A stretch of DNA of 64,000 bases, from NCBI RefSeq assembly GCF_022605725.1, contig NC_065550.1:38099623-38163622 (forward strand), read 5' to 3'. The DNA is from Anthonomus grandis grandis. Lineage: Eukaryota > Arthropoda > Insecta > Coleoptera > Curculionidae. A program made the position numbers and the translations under genes. The notes under the pieces were generated by a model. It did not search any database. It had not been told where the DNA came from and worked only from the letters and a program-made list of their open reading frames with translations. Shown here piece after piece: positions 49,871-61,899 of this stretch (its first letter is position 1; every line of letters starts with the position of its first letter).

Positions 49871-51770
49871 ATTTTTTCCAGGCATGTTCTAAATTTATTT
49901 TTTTTTTTAATTTTGAAAAGTTTGAATTTGAGGAAAAAAAACAAAATAAAATTTTTGAAAAATAATTTAACTGTCTAACAGAGATACAAAATTTGAAATC
50001 AGAACATTTTAAAAAAAGTAAAAAAATATTTAAAAAAAAATTAATCATCAATCATAGGGAAAAAGATTTCCAATGTATTTTTACATTCTTTTAAATAAAT
50101 CAATTTTACTGCCTGGAATTTTCCAATTTTTTTTCTATTAAAAAAAAAAACTGCTTGCAATAAATGAATAATTCAACAATTAACTATTTCACTGACTTAT
50201 ATTTTTTCATAAATAAAATAAACAATTTTCAGCATAAATTTAGGTGTTTCACAGGCAGTTGTACTTCATTTTTCAATTGCCTGATATAAGAAAATTAAGA
50301 TTATTTTAGCCTGGACTACGTGAAAATTAGAGTAAATTTGGAGAAAAGGTAACAATCAATTTTTCCCCTTTAATGGCTTGTAAAAAATTAAAATTTTGAG
50401 TTATTAAAAAGCTTAAAATTCCAATATGGAAGTCCAATTTCTAGTCTTAAATTATTGGCAAAATTTAGAAAATATCATGAAAATTCAATTTTCTTTGACG
50501 AGTAGGACTATGGATAAATTCTGGCTCAAAAGCTTCTGCAACAAACCAATTTCTACCCAAATTAGTTCGCATGTAACCTAAAAAAAAACAAAAAAATTAT
50601 TTTTAAACGTTCGGTTTAATCACGTTTAAACTCTCGGATTTTTCGACTTTATCGAGAGAAAATTTTATCAGATTCCCACCCCGAAATTGGCGCATTAATT
50701 TGTGTGTGGCACCCGCGTTACGTGAGCTTGCATTTTAAACACATTATTAATTTTCGGTCCAGATAACATCTTGGAATATGCGATTTTTTCCATCAGGGTT
50801 AAAATGTTCCCAAGAACAGTGAGAATTTGTAAAAATTGCCTGAAAAAAAACATTAACAATTTTACTGTTTAAGAGAGAAATAGATATTTCTTCTATAAAC
50901 TTAAAAGAAACTTGTGTATGATGTTTTAGAAAAACAATTACAAGTTTACTGTTTGAAGCCAAAAAAAAAATTCCAGGTATTTCATGTAATTATTTAAATA
51001 TCTTTTATTAGGCTTAAAAACAACATTAACAATTTTAATGCCTAAAAGGAAAAAAAACATTAACAATTTTACTGCTTGTAAGGGACAAAATAATTTTTTT
51101 CCAGGCATTTCAAAACACTTTTTAAAGGTTGTCAAGAAATTATTAACAATTTTCACTGGCTGTTTTAAGTACCTGGAATAGATTGTTTTTTATTAATTTA
51201 ATATATTTAAAATAATTGTTTCGCCCTAATTAATTTTAGGTACGTTTTTTTTTGGACACATAAAACAACTTTTTAACACACAGTGGAATGCTTTGAAAAT
51301 TGGAATTTACAATTCTGCTGTTTGAAAGCGAAAAAATAAATGCCAGACATTTAAAACCATTTTTCAAACGTTTTGTTTGAGGTCTTGAAAAAAACATTAA
51401 TAAACAATTTTAATCCCTCAAAGCAAAAACATTACAATTTTGAAATAAACTCTTTAAATTTTTTGGATAAGACCTTAAAAATTCATTAACAATTTTACTG
51501 CCTAGAAGAGAAAAAAAAACATTTTTTTTAGGTACTTAAAACCAATATTTTCAGACTTTTTTTTATTAATTTCTTAAATATTTTGTATTAAGTTTTGTTT
51601 TATTTACTGCCTATTAACATAAGCAATTTATTCCAGGCACTTGAACAAGTCCTTTGCTTTATGGCATGACGCCTTAAAAGAATTTACAATTTTACTGTTT
51701 CAAAAAAAAAATATAGTTATTTACAGACACCCTCAACAAATTTTCAAATGTTTTACATAAGGTCTTAGAA
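49871..51770. repeat. Diverged family units with a unique island
   Basis: Scattered, old units of the same family on both sides of a unique stretch at about 50330-50760. That stretch has a GC-richer part (50670-50735: CCCACCCCGAAATTGGCGCA, GGCACCCGCGTTACGTGAGC). I see no gene in it. Confidence 0.6.
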
Positions 51771-53130
51771 AATCATTAACAATTTTAATGCTTGGAAGAA
51801 CGCACTAACCATTTTAGTGCCTGGAAGGAAAAACTATATTTTTTCCAGGCATTTGAAACAATTTTTTAAACGTTTTCTATAAAACTTGAAAAAACATTAA
51901 CAATTTTAATGCTTGGAAGAAAGCACAAATCATTTTAGTGCCTGAATGAAAAAATCAATTTTTTCAGGCACTTGAAACAATTTTTCAAATGTGTTGTATA
52001 AACCTTGAAAAAAGCATTAACAATTTTAATGCTTGGAGAACACACTAACAATTTTAGTACCTGGAAGGAAAAAAATACATTTTTTTAGGCACTTGAAACA
52101 ATTTTTCAAATCTTTTGTACGAGCCTTGAAAAAAAACATTAACAATTTTAATGCTTGGAAGAACACACTAACAATTTTAGTGCCTGGAAGGAAAAAATAT
52201 ATTTTTCCAGGCATTTGAAACAATTTTTCAAACTTTTTCTGTAAAACTTAAAAAAACATTAACAATTTTAATGCTTAGAAGAACGCACTAACCATTTTAG
52301 TGCCTGGAAGAAAAAAAAATATTTTTTCCAGGCATTTGAAACAATTTTTCAAACGTTTTCTATAAACCTTGAAAAAAACATTAACAATTTTAATGCTTGG
52401 AAGAACGCACTAACCATTTTAGTGCCTGGAAGGAAAAAATATATTTTTCCAGGCATTTGAAACAATTTTTCAAACGTTTTCTATAAACCCTGAAAAAAAA
52501 CATTAACAATTTTAATGCTTGAAAGAACACACTAACAATTTTAGTGCCTGAATGAAAAAATATATTTTTCCAGACAGTTGAAACAATTTTTTAAATGTTT
52601 TATATAAACCTTGAATAAAACATTAACAATTTTAATGCTTGGAAGAACACACTTACCATTTAAGTGCCTGAATGGGAAAAATACATTTTTTCAGGCACTT
52701 AAAACAACTGTTCAAATGTTTTGTATAAACTTTGAAAAAAACATTAACAATTTTCGTGCCAGGAAGGAAAAAAAAATTTTTCCAGACAGTTGAAACAATT
52801 TTTTAAATGTTTTGTATAAACCTTGAATAAAACATTAACAATTTTATTGCTTGGAAAAACACACTAACAATTTTAGTACCTAGAAGGAAAAATACATTTT
52901 TCCCGGCACCTGAACAATTTTTCACATGTTTTGTATCATCTTTAAAAAAACATTAATAATTTTAATGCTTGGAAGAACACACTAACAATTTTAGTGCCTG
53001 GAAGGAAAAAAAATTTCTGGCATTTGACACTGGTATTATTTTCAAATATTTTTCCTAAATTTTTAACAAAACTTTAACAATTTTAATGCCTGGAAGAAAA
53101 TAAACAATTTTTTTCAGATACTTAAAACAA
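51770..53130 (+). repeat. Tandem array, about 121-bp unit
   Basis: ACATTAACAATTTTAATGCT recurs near 51775, 51894, 52014, 52135, 52256, 52378, 52499 and 52619: steps of 119-123 bp. Each unit has a short partial duplication (TAACAATTTTAATGCTTGG next to TAACAATTTTAGTGCCTGG), which explains why it is about 28 bp longer than the 93-bp units at 45.6 kb. The subfamily is the same as in the dehydrogenase intron (39.6-44.3 kb). Confidence 0.93.
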
Positions 53131-54200
53131 TTTTTTAAATGTAATCAAAATAATAACTATAATATATTTATTTAGCAAACGTGCTAAACACATAACAAAG
53201 AATCTGGAAAAAACATAAACATTTTATTTCTTAGAAAGGACATAATAATTATGTTTTCTAGGTCTTTTAAATAATATTTCTAAATATTTGGTATGAGCTT
53301 TTGAAAAATATGTTAGCAATTTTAATGCCTCAAAAAAAACTTCATGCACTTAAAATACATTAAAACCTTGAAAAAAAAGCATTAACAATTTGAACGCTTG
53401 AAAGAAAACACTAACAATTTTATTATCTGAAAGCAAAAAAAACATTTTTCCAGGCATTTCAAACAATTTTTCAAACCCTTTTTATGTTAATAATAATAAA
53501 GCATTTATTTAGCATAAAAAAGCTACATATAAGTACAAGTTTGCCTTATTAGTCTTATTACAATAGTAGAAATAAAAAAAAAAACAACATTTGTAAATAT
53601 GTGAAAATTAAATAAAAATAAAAAGTGTAATGTATGTACAGGACACAAACAAAAAGAAACAAGAATAAACCTACAGTACCTAATTTAACAAAAACATTAT
53701 TAATACAAATACCAGGGGGCAACAATAAAATTAAACAAAGACAAAACTTAACTTATTAACAAATAAAAAATAAAATAACTAAAAACGGGCTAAAATGTGT
53801 AAAATTAAAAATAAACATGTAAAATATTTATATACAGGACGAGAAACAAAAGAAACGAGAATAAACCTACAGGGCTAAGATGTATAAATAAAATAAATAA
53901 AAACAGGCTAAAATCTGTAAAATTAAAATATAACTATCTGTACTAATACTGTTGTCTTAAAAAAAGTAGCTAAAGACTAACCGTCTGATATAAGACAAAT
54001 CTGATGATTTATTTAGACGTAAATTGATGAAGAGTTAAAATATTTTGAAGAATAATGAAAAAATTGAACAACTACTAAACTCAGGATCCATCCTCAGGAA
54101 CTGATCTAACTTGATAATAATGATGAAAATATTTTAAATCGTTAGCAAATCTATAAATAAAGAATCTTTTAACACGAAAATAACATTAATTTAATCATCA
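53131..54200 (-). mobile_element. Probable retroelement 3' UTR remnants (A-rich)
   Basis: Two places (53145-53165 and 53488-53515) have ATAATA-runs followed by ATTTATTTAGCA, as expected of minus-strand retroelement tails. From 53540 to 53950 the A-rich sequence contains repeated pieces: GAATAAACCTACAG near 53664 and 53860, and GGCTAAAATGTGTAAAATTA near 53788 with a variant near 53905. No coding remnant is visible, so the class is uncertain. Confidence 0.4.
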
Positions 54201-55574
54201 AGCCAACACCTATAACCCGATTTAACTATAATAATATGACCCTTATTCAAGGGCTTGTATTTTGATTATCTTTATGTTTTAAATCCCAAAAAGCGTAAAT
54301 CCCTCATAAAAAAACTAACGCATAATTTGCACGTAATTCAGGCGAGCATTCAAAATAAATCCCCGAAAAAAAAAGTGTGTTTTCATACGCTTTTAGGCGT
54401 GAAAAACAGCATGGCACAGCAAAAAAACAACCCTGATAATCTTTTGTGTTTGTTTGAAGTAATTTGTGGATCATTTTTCCAGTAACTGCTGTATATTTGT
54501 CATATGCGTGGATGAATTATTACCCCTATGGATTTACGTGTTTTTTTTCCTAAACTGAAGGGCGGTGGGAAGAGGTTTATAATCCATAAAATACGATTAA
54601 ATAAGGTTGTATTCCCTTTGTCCCCCCTCAGCTCTACGTCTCATATCCAATAAGTTTTATTGAAACCCGTAATATATGTACCTAAAGGCAATCGGAACAT
54701 CTGTGTTTCTTCTGAACGAATACCTTCCTTTTCTCGTATATAAGGAATATATTCACGGGATCGATCTTACGGTGGTTTCCTGTAGGAAAACCGGAACACG
54801 TGTTGTATGCCTTCGGAGTCTTATTGCCATTTTAAACGACAAACAAGTGGGAAAATGTGAAGGACCATGAATAAATATTTAAGAACAACCAAGAGACTTT
54901 TGGGAGAGTAATAAAGAGATTCGTTTACATAAGGGAGATGATTGGAAAGTTTGCCAGAAAATGACCATAAGTTTCGGCAAATTCGGTTTTCGGATAGATG
55001 GATTAAGCGCGTTAAGAGGATAAAAGTGCCATAGAAATTGTGAGAGTGAGTCCTAAACAATTCGTCTCTAAAGTGAAGATTTTTTTACGTAGTGGTATGA
55101 TTTTATTTTATGCATCTCGAAAATACCAAGTTATTATAGGCTCTGAGTAGATTTGTAAAAATAAGAGCATAAGGCTTTTTTTGGCCTTAAAATTGGCCTA
55201 AAACAATGTAATATCTCGAGAAGTGTAAATGGTATGACTTTGTGAATAGTCTCATTCGATTCAGACGGATGAGAGTATGTAAGATCCGTTGAAACTGTTA
55301 AGAAAAAATTTATTGTTTTCTCGTAAACGAGTCTCAAAGTTTGAAAATTTTCATTGCATAGTTTTTCGAAATTGTACTCATTATCATAAGTGGCATGCTC
55401 TCATTTAATAGATCATAAAAACCCTGTGTTATGATGATAAATTAGTGAAATGGAAAAAAATTCAATCTTTTTGAACATTGTAAAAAATGCCTTTTTTAAC
55501 GTAATATTGGAGTAAAATTTTACAATATCTTGGAACCTATAAATAGTAGAATCTTCGGAATGCTCTTACTACAT
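54200..55574. other. Non-repeat DNA without a supported gene
   Basis: Composition is closer to unique DNA. Several 60-80-codon frames on both strands lack splice-consistent neighbours or recognisable domains. I see no RNA gene. Confidence 0.45.
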
Positions 55575-57080
55575 TTAAACGGACAAGTCGGTTCAATTAC
55601 ATACGAAAAGTAACATTTAAAGATGATTCAAGGCATATGAGGGAGGTGAGATGCGGTAGAATGCCAAATAATGGACTTTTGACCCCTTTTTTTGCCATAA
55701 AAACCTCTCTGAGATATAGGAATCATTGATTGGAAGTAAAAGATCGCAATGAATTAATGGTTCACGTCTGTGGTTGGTTCAGTGAATGAGATGCGGTAGA
55801 ATGCCAAATAATGGACTTTTGATCCCTTTTTTGACATAGAAAACCCTCTGAGACTCAGGAATCATTGACGATTGCAATGAATTGATGGTTCACGTCTATG
55901 GTTGGCTTAATTACATACGAAAAGTAACATTTCAAGAAGATTCAAGGCATATGAAAGAGGTGAGATGCGGTAGAATACCAAATATTAGAATTTTGACCCC
56001 TTTTTTGGCATGAAAACTTCTCTGAGACCCTGGAATCATTGACGATCGCAATGAATTGATGGTTCACGTCTGTGGTTGGTTCAATTACATATGAAAAGTA
56101 ACATTTCAAGAAGATTTAAGGCATATGAGAGAGGTGAGATGCGGTAGAATGCCAAATATTGGACTTTTGACCCCCTTTTTGGCATTAAAACCTCTCTCAG
56201 ACCCTGGAATCATTGACGATCGCAATGAATTGATAGTTCACGTCTGTGGTTGGTTCAATTACATACAAAAAAAAATTTCAAGATGATTCAAGGCATATGA
56301 GGGAGGTGAGATGCGGTAGAATGCCAAATAATGGACTTTTGATCCCTTTTTTGGCATGGAAACACTCTCACGAGATGTGAATCATTGACGATCGCAATGA
56401 ATTGATTGTTCACGTCTATGGTTGGTTCAATTACATACGAAAAGTAACATTTCAAGAAGGTTCAAGGCATATGAGAGAGGTGAGATGCGGTAGAATACCA
56501 AATATTGGACTTTTGACCCCCTTTTTGGCATGAAAACCTCTCTGAGATCCAGGAATCATTGACGATCGCAATAAATTTATGGTTCGCGTCTGTGGTTGGT
56601 TTAGTTACATACGAAAAGTAACATTTCAAATTGATTCAAGACATTTGAGAGAGGTGAGATGGGGGTAGAATGCCAAATAATGGACTTTTGACCCCCTTTT
56701 TGGCATGAAAACCTCTCTGAGACTCAGGAATCATTGACGATCGCAATGAATTGATAGTTCACGTCTGTGGTTGGTTCAATTACATACGAAAAGTAACATT
56801 TCAAGAAGATTTAAGGCATATGAGGGAGGTGAGAAGCGGTAGAATGCCAAATAATGGACTTTTGACCCTTTTTTTGCCATGAAAACCTCTCTGAGATACA
56901 GGAATCATTGACGATCGCAATGAATTGATAGTACACGTCTGTGGTTGGTTTAATTACATATGAAAACTAATATTTCAAGAAGATTCAAGGCATTTGAGAG
57001 AGGTGAGATGCGGTAGAATGCCAAATATTGGACTTTTGACCCCTTTGTTGGCATGAAAACGTCTCTGAGACTTTATTATT
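55575..57080 (+). repeat. Tandem satellite, about 173-bp unit, nine copies
   Basis: GAGGTGAGATGCGGTAGAAT recurs at 55643, 55788 (shortened unit), 55958, 56131, 56303, 56477, 56651, 56825 and 57000: steps of 171-175 bp apart from the short one. Units also share AATGGACTTTTGACCCC, GAATCATTGACGATCGCAAT and GTCTGTGGTTGGTTCAATTA. It is unrelated to the TGCCTGGAA family and is less AT-rich than its surroundings. Confidence 0.95.
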
Positions 57081-57560
57081 TCTTTGAGGTAGTAAGATCA
57101 TTCTTTTTATTCAGTTTTTTTTCAAATGCTTGGCAATGATCATTAAAAATCTTATTTCCCGGCAGTTGAAAATTTTTCGACATTAATCGTGTTATTTATT
57201 ACATCCAGATAATTTTCAACTGCTTAGAAGAAAATCAATTATTTAACTATTTAGACGATTTAAAAAAAAATGAAGTAAGGGATAAACGGCTAAAGGCAAC
57301 GGTAGTGCAAAATTCACTGAAAAGGACCTTAATTACCTGGGAAGCGGAAAAAAAGGTTTTCACTGCCCGAAATATTTTTTTTCTCATATATTTCTGACTA
57401 TTTTAGCCATTTTTCTCCATTTCAGATTTCTTAAAATCGTCCAAGCATTTGAATAAAACATGAAAAAAATTATAATTTTTTCACTACGTCCAGGCAGTCA
57501 AGAGTATGTTCCCATAATCATGTTTCAAAACGGTAAAAACCCCATGACTCCTCGCTAAAT
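57081..57560. repeat. Diverged TGCCTGGAA-family remnants
   Basis: Isolated units such as CCCGGCAGTTGAAAATTT and GTCCAGGCAGTCAAGAG between the 173-bp satellite and the GC-rich island. Confidence 0.5.
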
Positions 57561-57739
57561 TAACACGTACTGAACGAAGCACTAATATGCCAAAAACTGG
57601 ATCTAATTAAATCGAAAAGAACCGGGGCGTGTTCGTAGATCCTAAAAATTTAATAAACACATCTCGCGAATTAAAAAAGGCGGCGAAAAACCGGCAAAAT
57701 AAACTTTATAATCGCCGTTTTTACCGTCGTTTATTTTCA

Positions 57740-57945
57740 TTCTTTCTTTGGCGTCGTCGCCTTGAGACCCCCCCTCTCCCTTCTTTGGTCCAGAGGGGGG
57801 GGCTCGATATTCCCCCGGGAGTGAACAGGAGGGTGTGGGGGGGGCAAAGGGGGTGCACCGGAACGTGCGAGCTACGTTTTTTCGCATTTTTACTCCTTCG
57901 GCCGCCTCCCTCCTCCCTTCCCTCTCACCTGCCACTACGTAATGT
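57740..57945. other. GC-rich island
   Basis: About 200 bases with C- and G-runs (for example CCAGAGGGGGGGGCTCGA and GGGTGTGGGGGGGGCAAAGG) inside otherwise AT-rich DNA. The open frames on both strands are a by-product of the base composition. It may be a promoter or 5' exon region of a gene, or a G-quadruplex-forming segment; nothing decides between these. Confidence 0.5.
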
Positions 57946-57959
57946 CCAGGGATATTAAA

Positions 57960-58510
57960 AATTCTTTACTATATTGAACCAAAATGGGAAAAAAAAACAG
58001 TCGGATTTTCTGAAATCAGCATTGTGAATTTAATAGTAAGGTTGGTCAACAAGATGCTCTAAATCACAGCAATGATCTATTTTTAAAATTGCCAATAAGA
58101 AACAAAATAACATTTTTTTACGTGTAATGATAACTCTTTGATAATCACTACTACAACTGTGATTAAATTGTATTATATCACTCAAGCTATTTCAGCCAAG
58201 AAAAAATACAATTTTTTGCAATATTTCTACCATAAACCCTTAGTACAATTTTAATATCATCTTTATCACTTTTTTAAATTTACTTTTGATCCATACATAA
58301 GGTATTGCTTGCTGTTTAAGTTTTTTCTTAAAATATTATACCATACCATATTATAGAATTAAATCAGGACCTATTATAGGTTTAGATTTAGGTTTACAAA
58401 ATGCCAATATAAGTATCTTTTTCGGTTAAGCTGTCGTATTGTATAATTTCGTTATTGATGTTAGATGTTATTGTGTTGATATCGAGTATTAAAAAAATTG
58501 TTACTAGTTT
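57960..58510. repeat. Dispersed AATCACAGTAGTGAT-like motif, left block
   Basis: Variants include TAAATCACAGCAATGATC (about 58050), ATAATCACTACTACAACTGT (about 58142) and ACTGTGATTAAATTG. The same motif reappears on the other side of the following array. Confidence 0.55.
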
Positions 58511-58519
58511 AGCATAAAT

Positions 58520-61500
58520 CTTCATTTATTCCAGGCATTTTTCAGTTTTCCACATAGTTTACGTGGGTATTTCTCTGTTTTAGGTTCTTAGAGTAAATTG
58601 TAATTTATTCCAGGCAGTTGCAGTAATTTTTTCGAGTTTTTCAAGCAATTGAAGTAACGTATCTTTTATTTGAAGTTCCTAGAATAAAATGTTATTTGTT
58701 TCATGCAGTTTGGGTCATGCTTTCCTAGTCTTACAGCTAGTTGAAATAGTTTTTTTTCAAGTGTTTTAAGCTCCTGGAATAATTTTTTTTTGTTTCAAGC
58801 AATTTGGGTCGTTTTCCCTAGTTTTCCAGATAGCTTAACTCGGTTTTTATTTGTTTCAAGCTCTTAGGATAAAGTGTCATTTGTTCAAAGTAGTTGGACT
58901 CATTTTTCCTATTTTTTTAGGAGGTTCAAATAAGTTTTCCTTTGTTTTAAGTTCCTGGACCAAATTAAAATTTATTTCAGGCAGTTGGAGTCAGTTCTTC
59001 CAGTTTCCAGGCATATAAGGTACGTTTTTCTTTTTTTTTTAATTCTTCAAATAAATTGTGATATATTCCAGGCAGTTTGGGGCATGTTTTCTTAGTTTTG
59101 CATATAGATGAATCGGTTTCTATGTGTGTTTTTAGCTCCTGAAAAAAAATTTTTTAATGTCACGCTATTGGGGTAATTTATCCCGATTTTCCAGAAAACA
59201 AAAGTGGGTTTTCATGTGTTTTAAATTCCTAGAATAAATTATCATTTATGCAGGTAGTGTGAATCATATTTTCTATTTTTCCAGGTAGTTTAATGAGTAT
59301 GTGGTTTAAACTTCTGTAATAATTTTTTTTTTCAATTACATTCACAACAATATTTAATTACAGTAAGTTTTTATGTCTTTTAAGTTCCTAGAATAAACTG
59401 CCATTTATTCCAGGCAGTTGAAGTCACGTTTTACCAGCTTTCCAGGTAATTAAAATGAGTTTTCCATATATTTCAAGTTATTAAAATAAATTATCATTTC
59501 TTCCAGGCAGTTAGGTCTTTTTCCCAATTTTCCACGCATTTGTAGTGAGTTTTCCTTTATTTAAAATTCTTTTAATAAATTGTTATTTATTTCAGGCAGT
59601 TTTGATCATATTTTCTTAGTTTTCCAAGTAGCTGAATGAGTTTTTCATGTCCTTCAAGCTCCTGGAATATTTTTTTTAATTCACGTAATTTAAGACTTTT
59701 TTCCAAATTTTTAAGGCAGTTGAAGTGAATTTTAATATATTTAAAAATACTAACATACATTTTTACTTCTTCCAGGGAATTGGGGTAATTTTTTCAGGTA
59801 TTCCAGGTACTTGAAAGGGTTTTTTATGAGCTTCAAGTTCCTGGAATAAATTTTTATTTACTTCACACAATTTGGGTATTTTTTTTCCAATTTTCCAGGC
59901 AATTAAAGTAGTATGCCATTGGTCTCAAGCACCTCAAATAAATCTCCATTTATTCCAGGCAGTTGAGGTCATTTTTTACGTCATTTCTTACAGTTTGAAT
60001 CAGATTTTCCTAGTTTTCTAGTAAGTTTTTCACGTGAATAAATTTTTATTAATTTCATCCAATTTGGATATTTTTTCACAATTTTCTAGGCAATTAAAGT
60101 GGGTTTTTAAATGTTTAAAAAAGGTATAATTTATTCCAGGCAATTGGGATAATTTCTTTCAGTTTTCCAAGAAGTTGTATAATTTTTTCCAAATTTTTCA
60201 GGCAGTTTAAGTGGTTTTAAGATCCTGGATTAAATTGTCATTACTTCCAGGCAAATATCGGGCCAATTGACCAGTTTTTCAGGTAGTTGTAGTGGTTTTG
60301 GGTTTAAGCACGTGGCTTCAAACTCCTGGAATAAATTTTTATTTATTTTATGCAATTTAAGAAATTTTTCCAGTTTTCAAGGCAATTGCAGTAGATTTTC
60401 AAAAATTCAAAAAAATTAAAAAAAAAATTTTCATGTGTTTCAAATTATTAGAATAAATTATCATTTCTTCCAGACAGTTAGGTCTTTTTTCCCAGTTTTC
60501 CATGCATTTGCAGTGGGTTTTCCTTTATTTTAAATTCTTTTAATCAATTATAATTTATTCCAAGCAATATTGGTTATATTTTCCTAGTTGTCCAATTTTT
60601 TCAGGTATTTCAGGTACTTGAAAGGGTTTTTCATGAGCTTCAAGTTCCTGGAATAAATTTTTATTTACTTCACACAATTTTGGCCTTTTTCCCTATTTTC
60701 CAGGCAATTAAAGTAGTATGTCATTGGTCTCAAGCACCTCAAATAAATCTCCATTTATTCCAGGCAGTTGAGGTCATTTTTTACAGTTTTCCAAACAGTT
60801 GAAGTAGATTTTTCTTTATTTTAAGTTCTAAGAATAAATTATCATTTATTCCAAGTAGTTTGAGTCAGATTTTCCTAGTTTTCTAGGCAGTTGAATAAGT
60901 TTTTCACGTGAATAATATTTTTATTAATTTTATCCAATTTGGATATTTTTTTACAATTTTCTAGGCAATTAAAGTGGATTTTTAAATGTTTTAAGAATTA
61001 TAATTTATTCCAGGCAATTGGGATAATTTTTTCCAGTTTGCCAAGAAGTTTTCTTTTGTTTTAAGTTCCTAGAATAAATTATCATTCATTCCAGGCAGTT
61101 TGTATAATTTTTTTCAGGCAGTTAAAGTAGTCTTAAGATCCTCAATTAAATTGTCATCTTCCAGGCAAATATCGGGCAAATTGCCCAGTTTTTTCAGGTA
61201 GTTGTGATGGTTTTTGGTTTATGCACATAGCTTCAAATTCCTGAAATAATTTTTATTTATTTTATGCAATTTGGGTAATTATTTCAGTTTTCAAGGTAAT
61301 TACAGTAGTTTTTCACGTGTTGCAAGTTCCCAGAATAAAATATCGTTTCTTCCAGGCAGTTGGCTATTTTTTTTCTAGTAAGTTTAAGTGAGTTTTCCTT
61401 TGTTTTAGGCTCTTATAATAAATTGTCGTTCATTCCAGGCAGTTTGGGTTATATTTTTCTAGTTTTCCAGGAAGTTGAATCGGTTTTTCTTCTCGAATAT

Positions 61501-61870
61501 TTGTTTTTATTTGAGGCAGTTTGAGTGTTTTTTTTTTCCGAATTTTCCAGGTTATTGAAGTGGATCTTTATATGTTTTAAGCTCCTAGAATAAATTGTCA
61601 TTTACTTCAGACAGTTGGGGTAATTTTTTCTAGTTTTCCAGGCAATTCCTTTGTTTTAAGTTCCTATGATAAATTATTATTTATTCCTCAGGCAGTTTGG
61701 GTTATATTTTCCTAGTTTTCCAGGTAGCTGATGTGAGTTTTTCATTTACCTTCCTGGAATAAATTTTTTGTTTACTTCACGCAATTTGGGTAATTTTCCC
61801 CGATTTTCCAGGCAATTAAAGTGGACTTTCATATATTTCAAGCTTCCAGAATAAATTGTCATTTATTTCG
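58520..61870 (-). repeat. TGCCTGGAA-family array, inverted relative to that at 11-13 kb
   Basis: Plus-strand units read TTCCTGGAATAAATTGTCAT, TTATTCCAGGCAGTTTGGG, TTTTCCTAGTTTTCCAGGCA, GTTGAAGTGAGTTTTTCATG, TGTTTTAAG. The reverse complement matches the 11-13-kb array element by element (CTTAAAACACATGAAAAAC and so on). The unit is about 90 bp and quite diverged. A block of about 850-900 bp recurs, for example around 59820-60010 and 60640-60800 (CATTGGTCTCAAGCACCTCA). Confidence 0.9.
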
Positions 61871-61899
61871 GGATATTTTTTACGTTGACATGGAAACAT

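Noticed and set aside
39983..49944. Many open frames of 60-107 codons, mostly minus strand, with FFQ/KCLEK-type repeats
   Set aside because: They track the repeat units in phase and have no independent coding evidence.
54255..55337. Five open frames of 64-79 codons on both strands
   Set aside because: No recognisable motif, no supporting splice sites and no consistent coding bias.
57629..57958. Open frames of about 100 codons on both strands of the GC island
   Set aside because: Low stop-codon frequency is expected in GC-rich sequence; residues are Pro/Gly/Arg biased and there are no splice-consistent neighbours.
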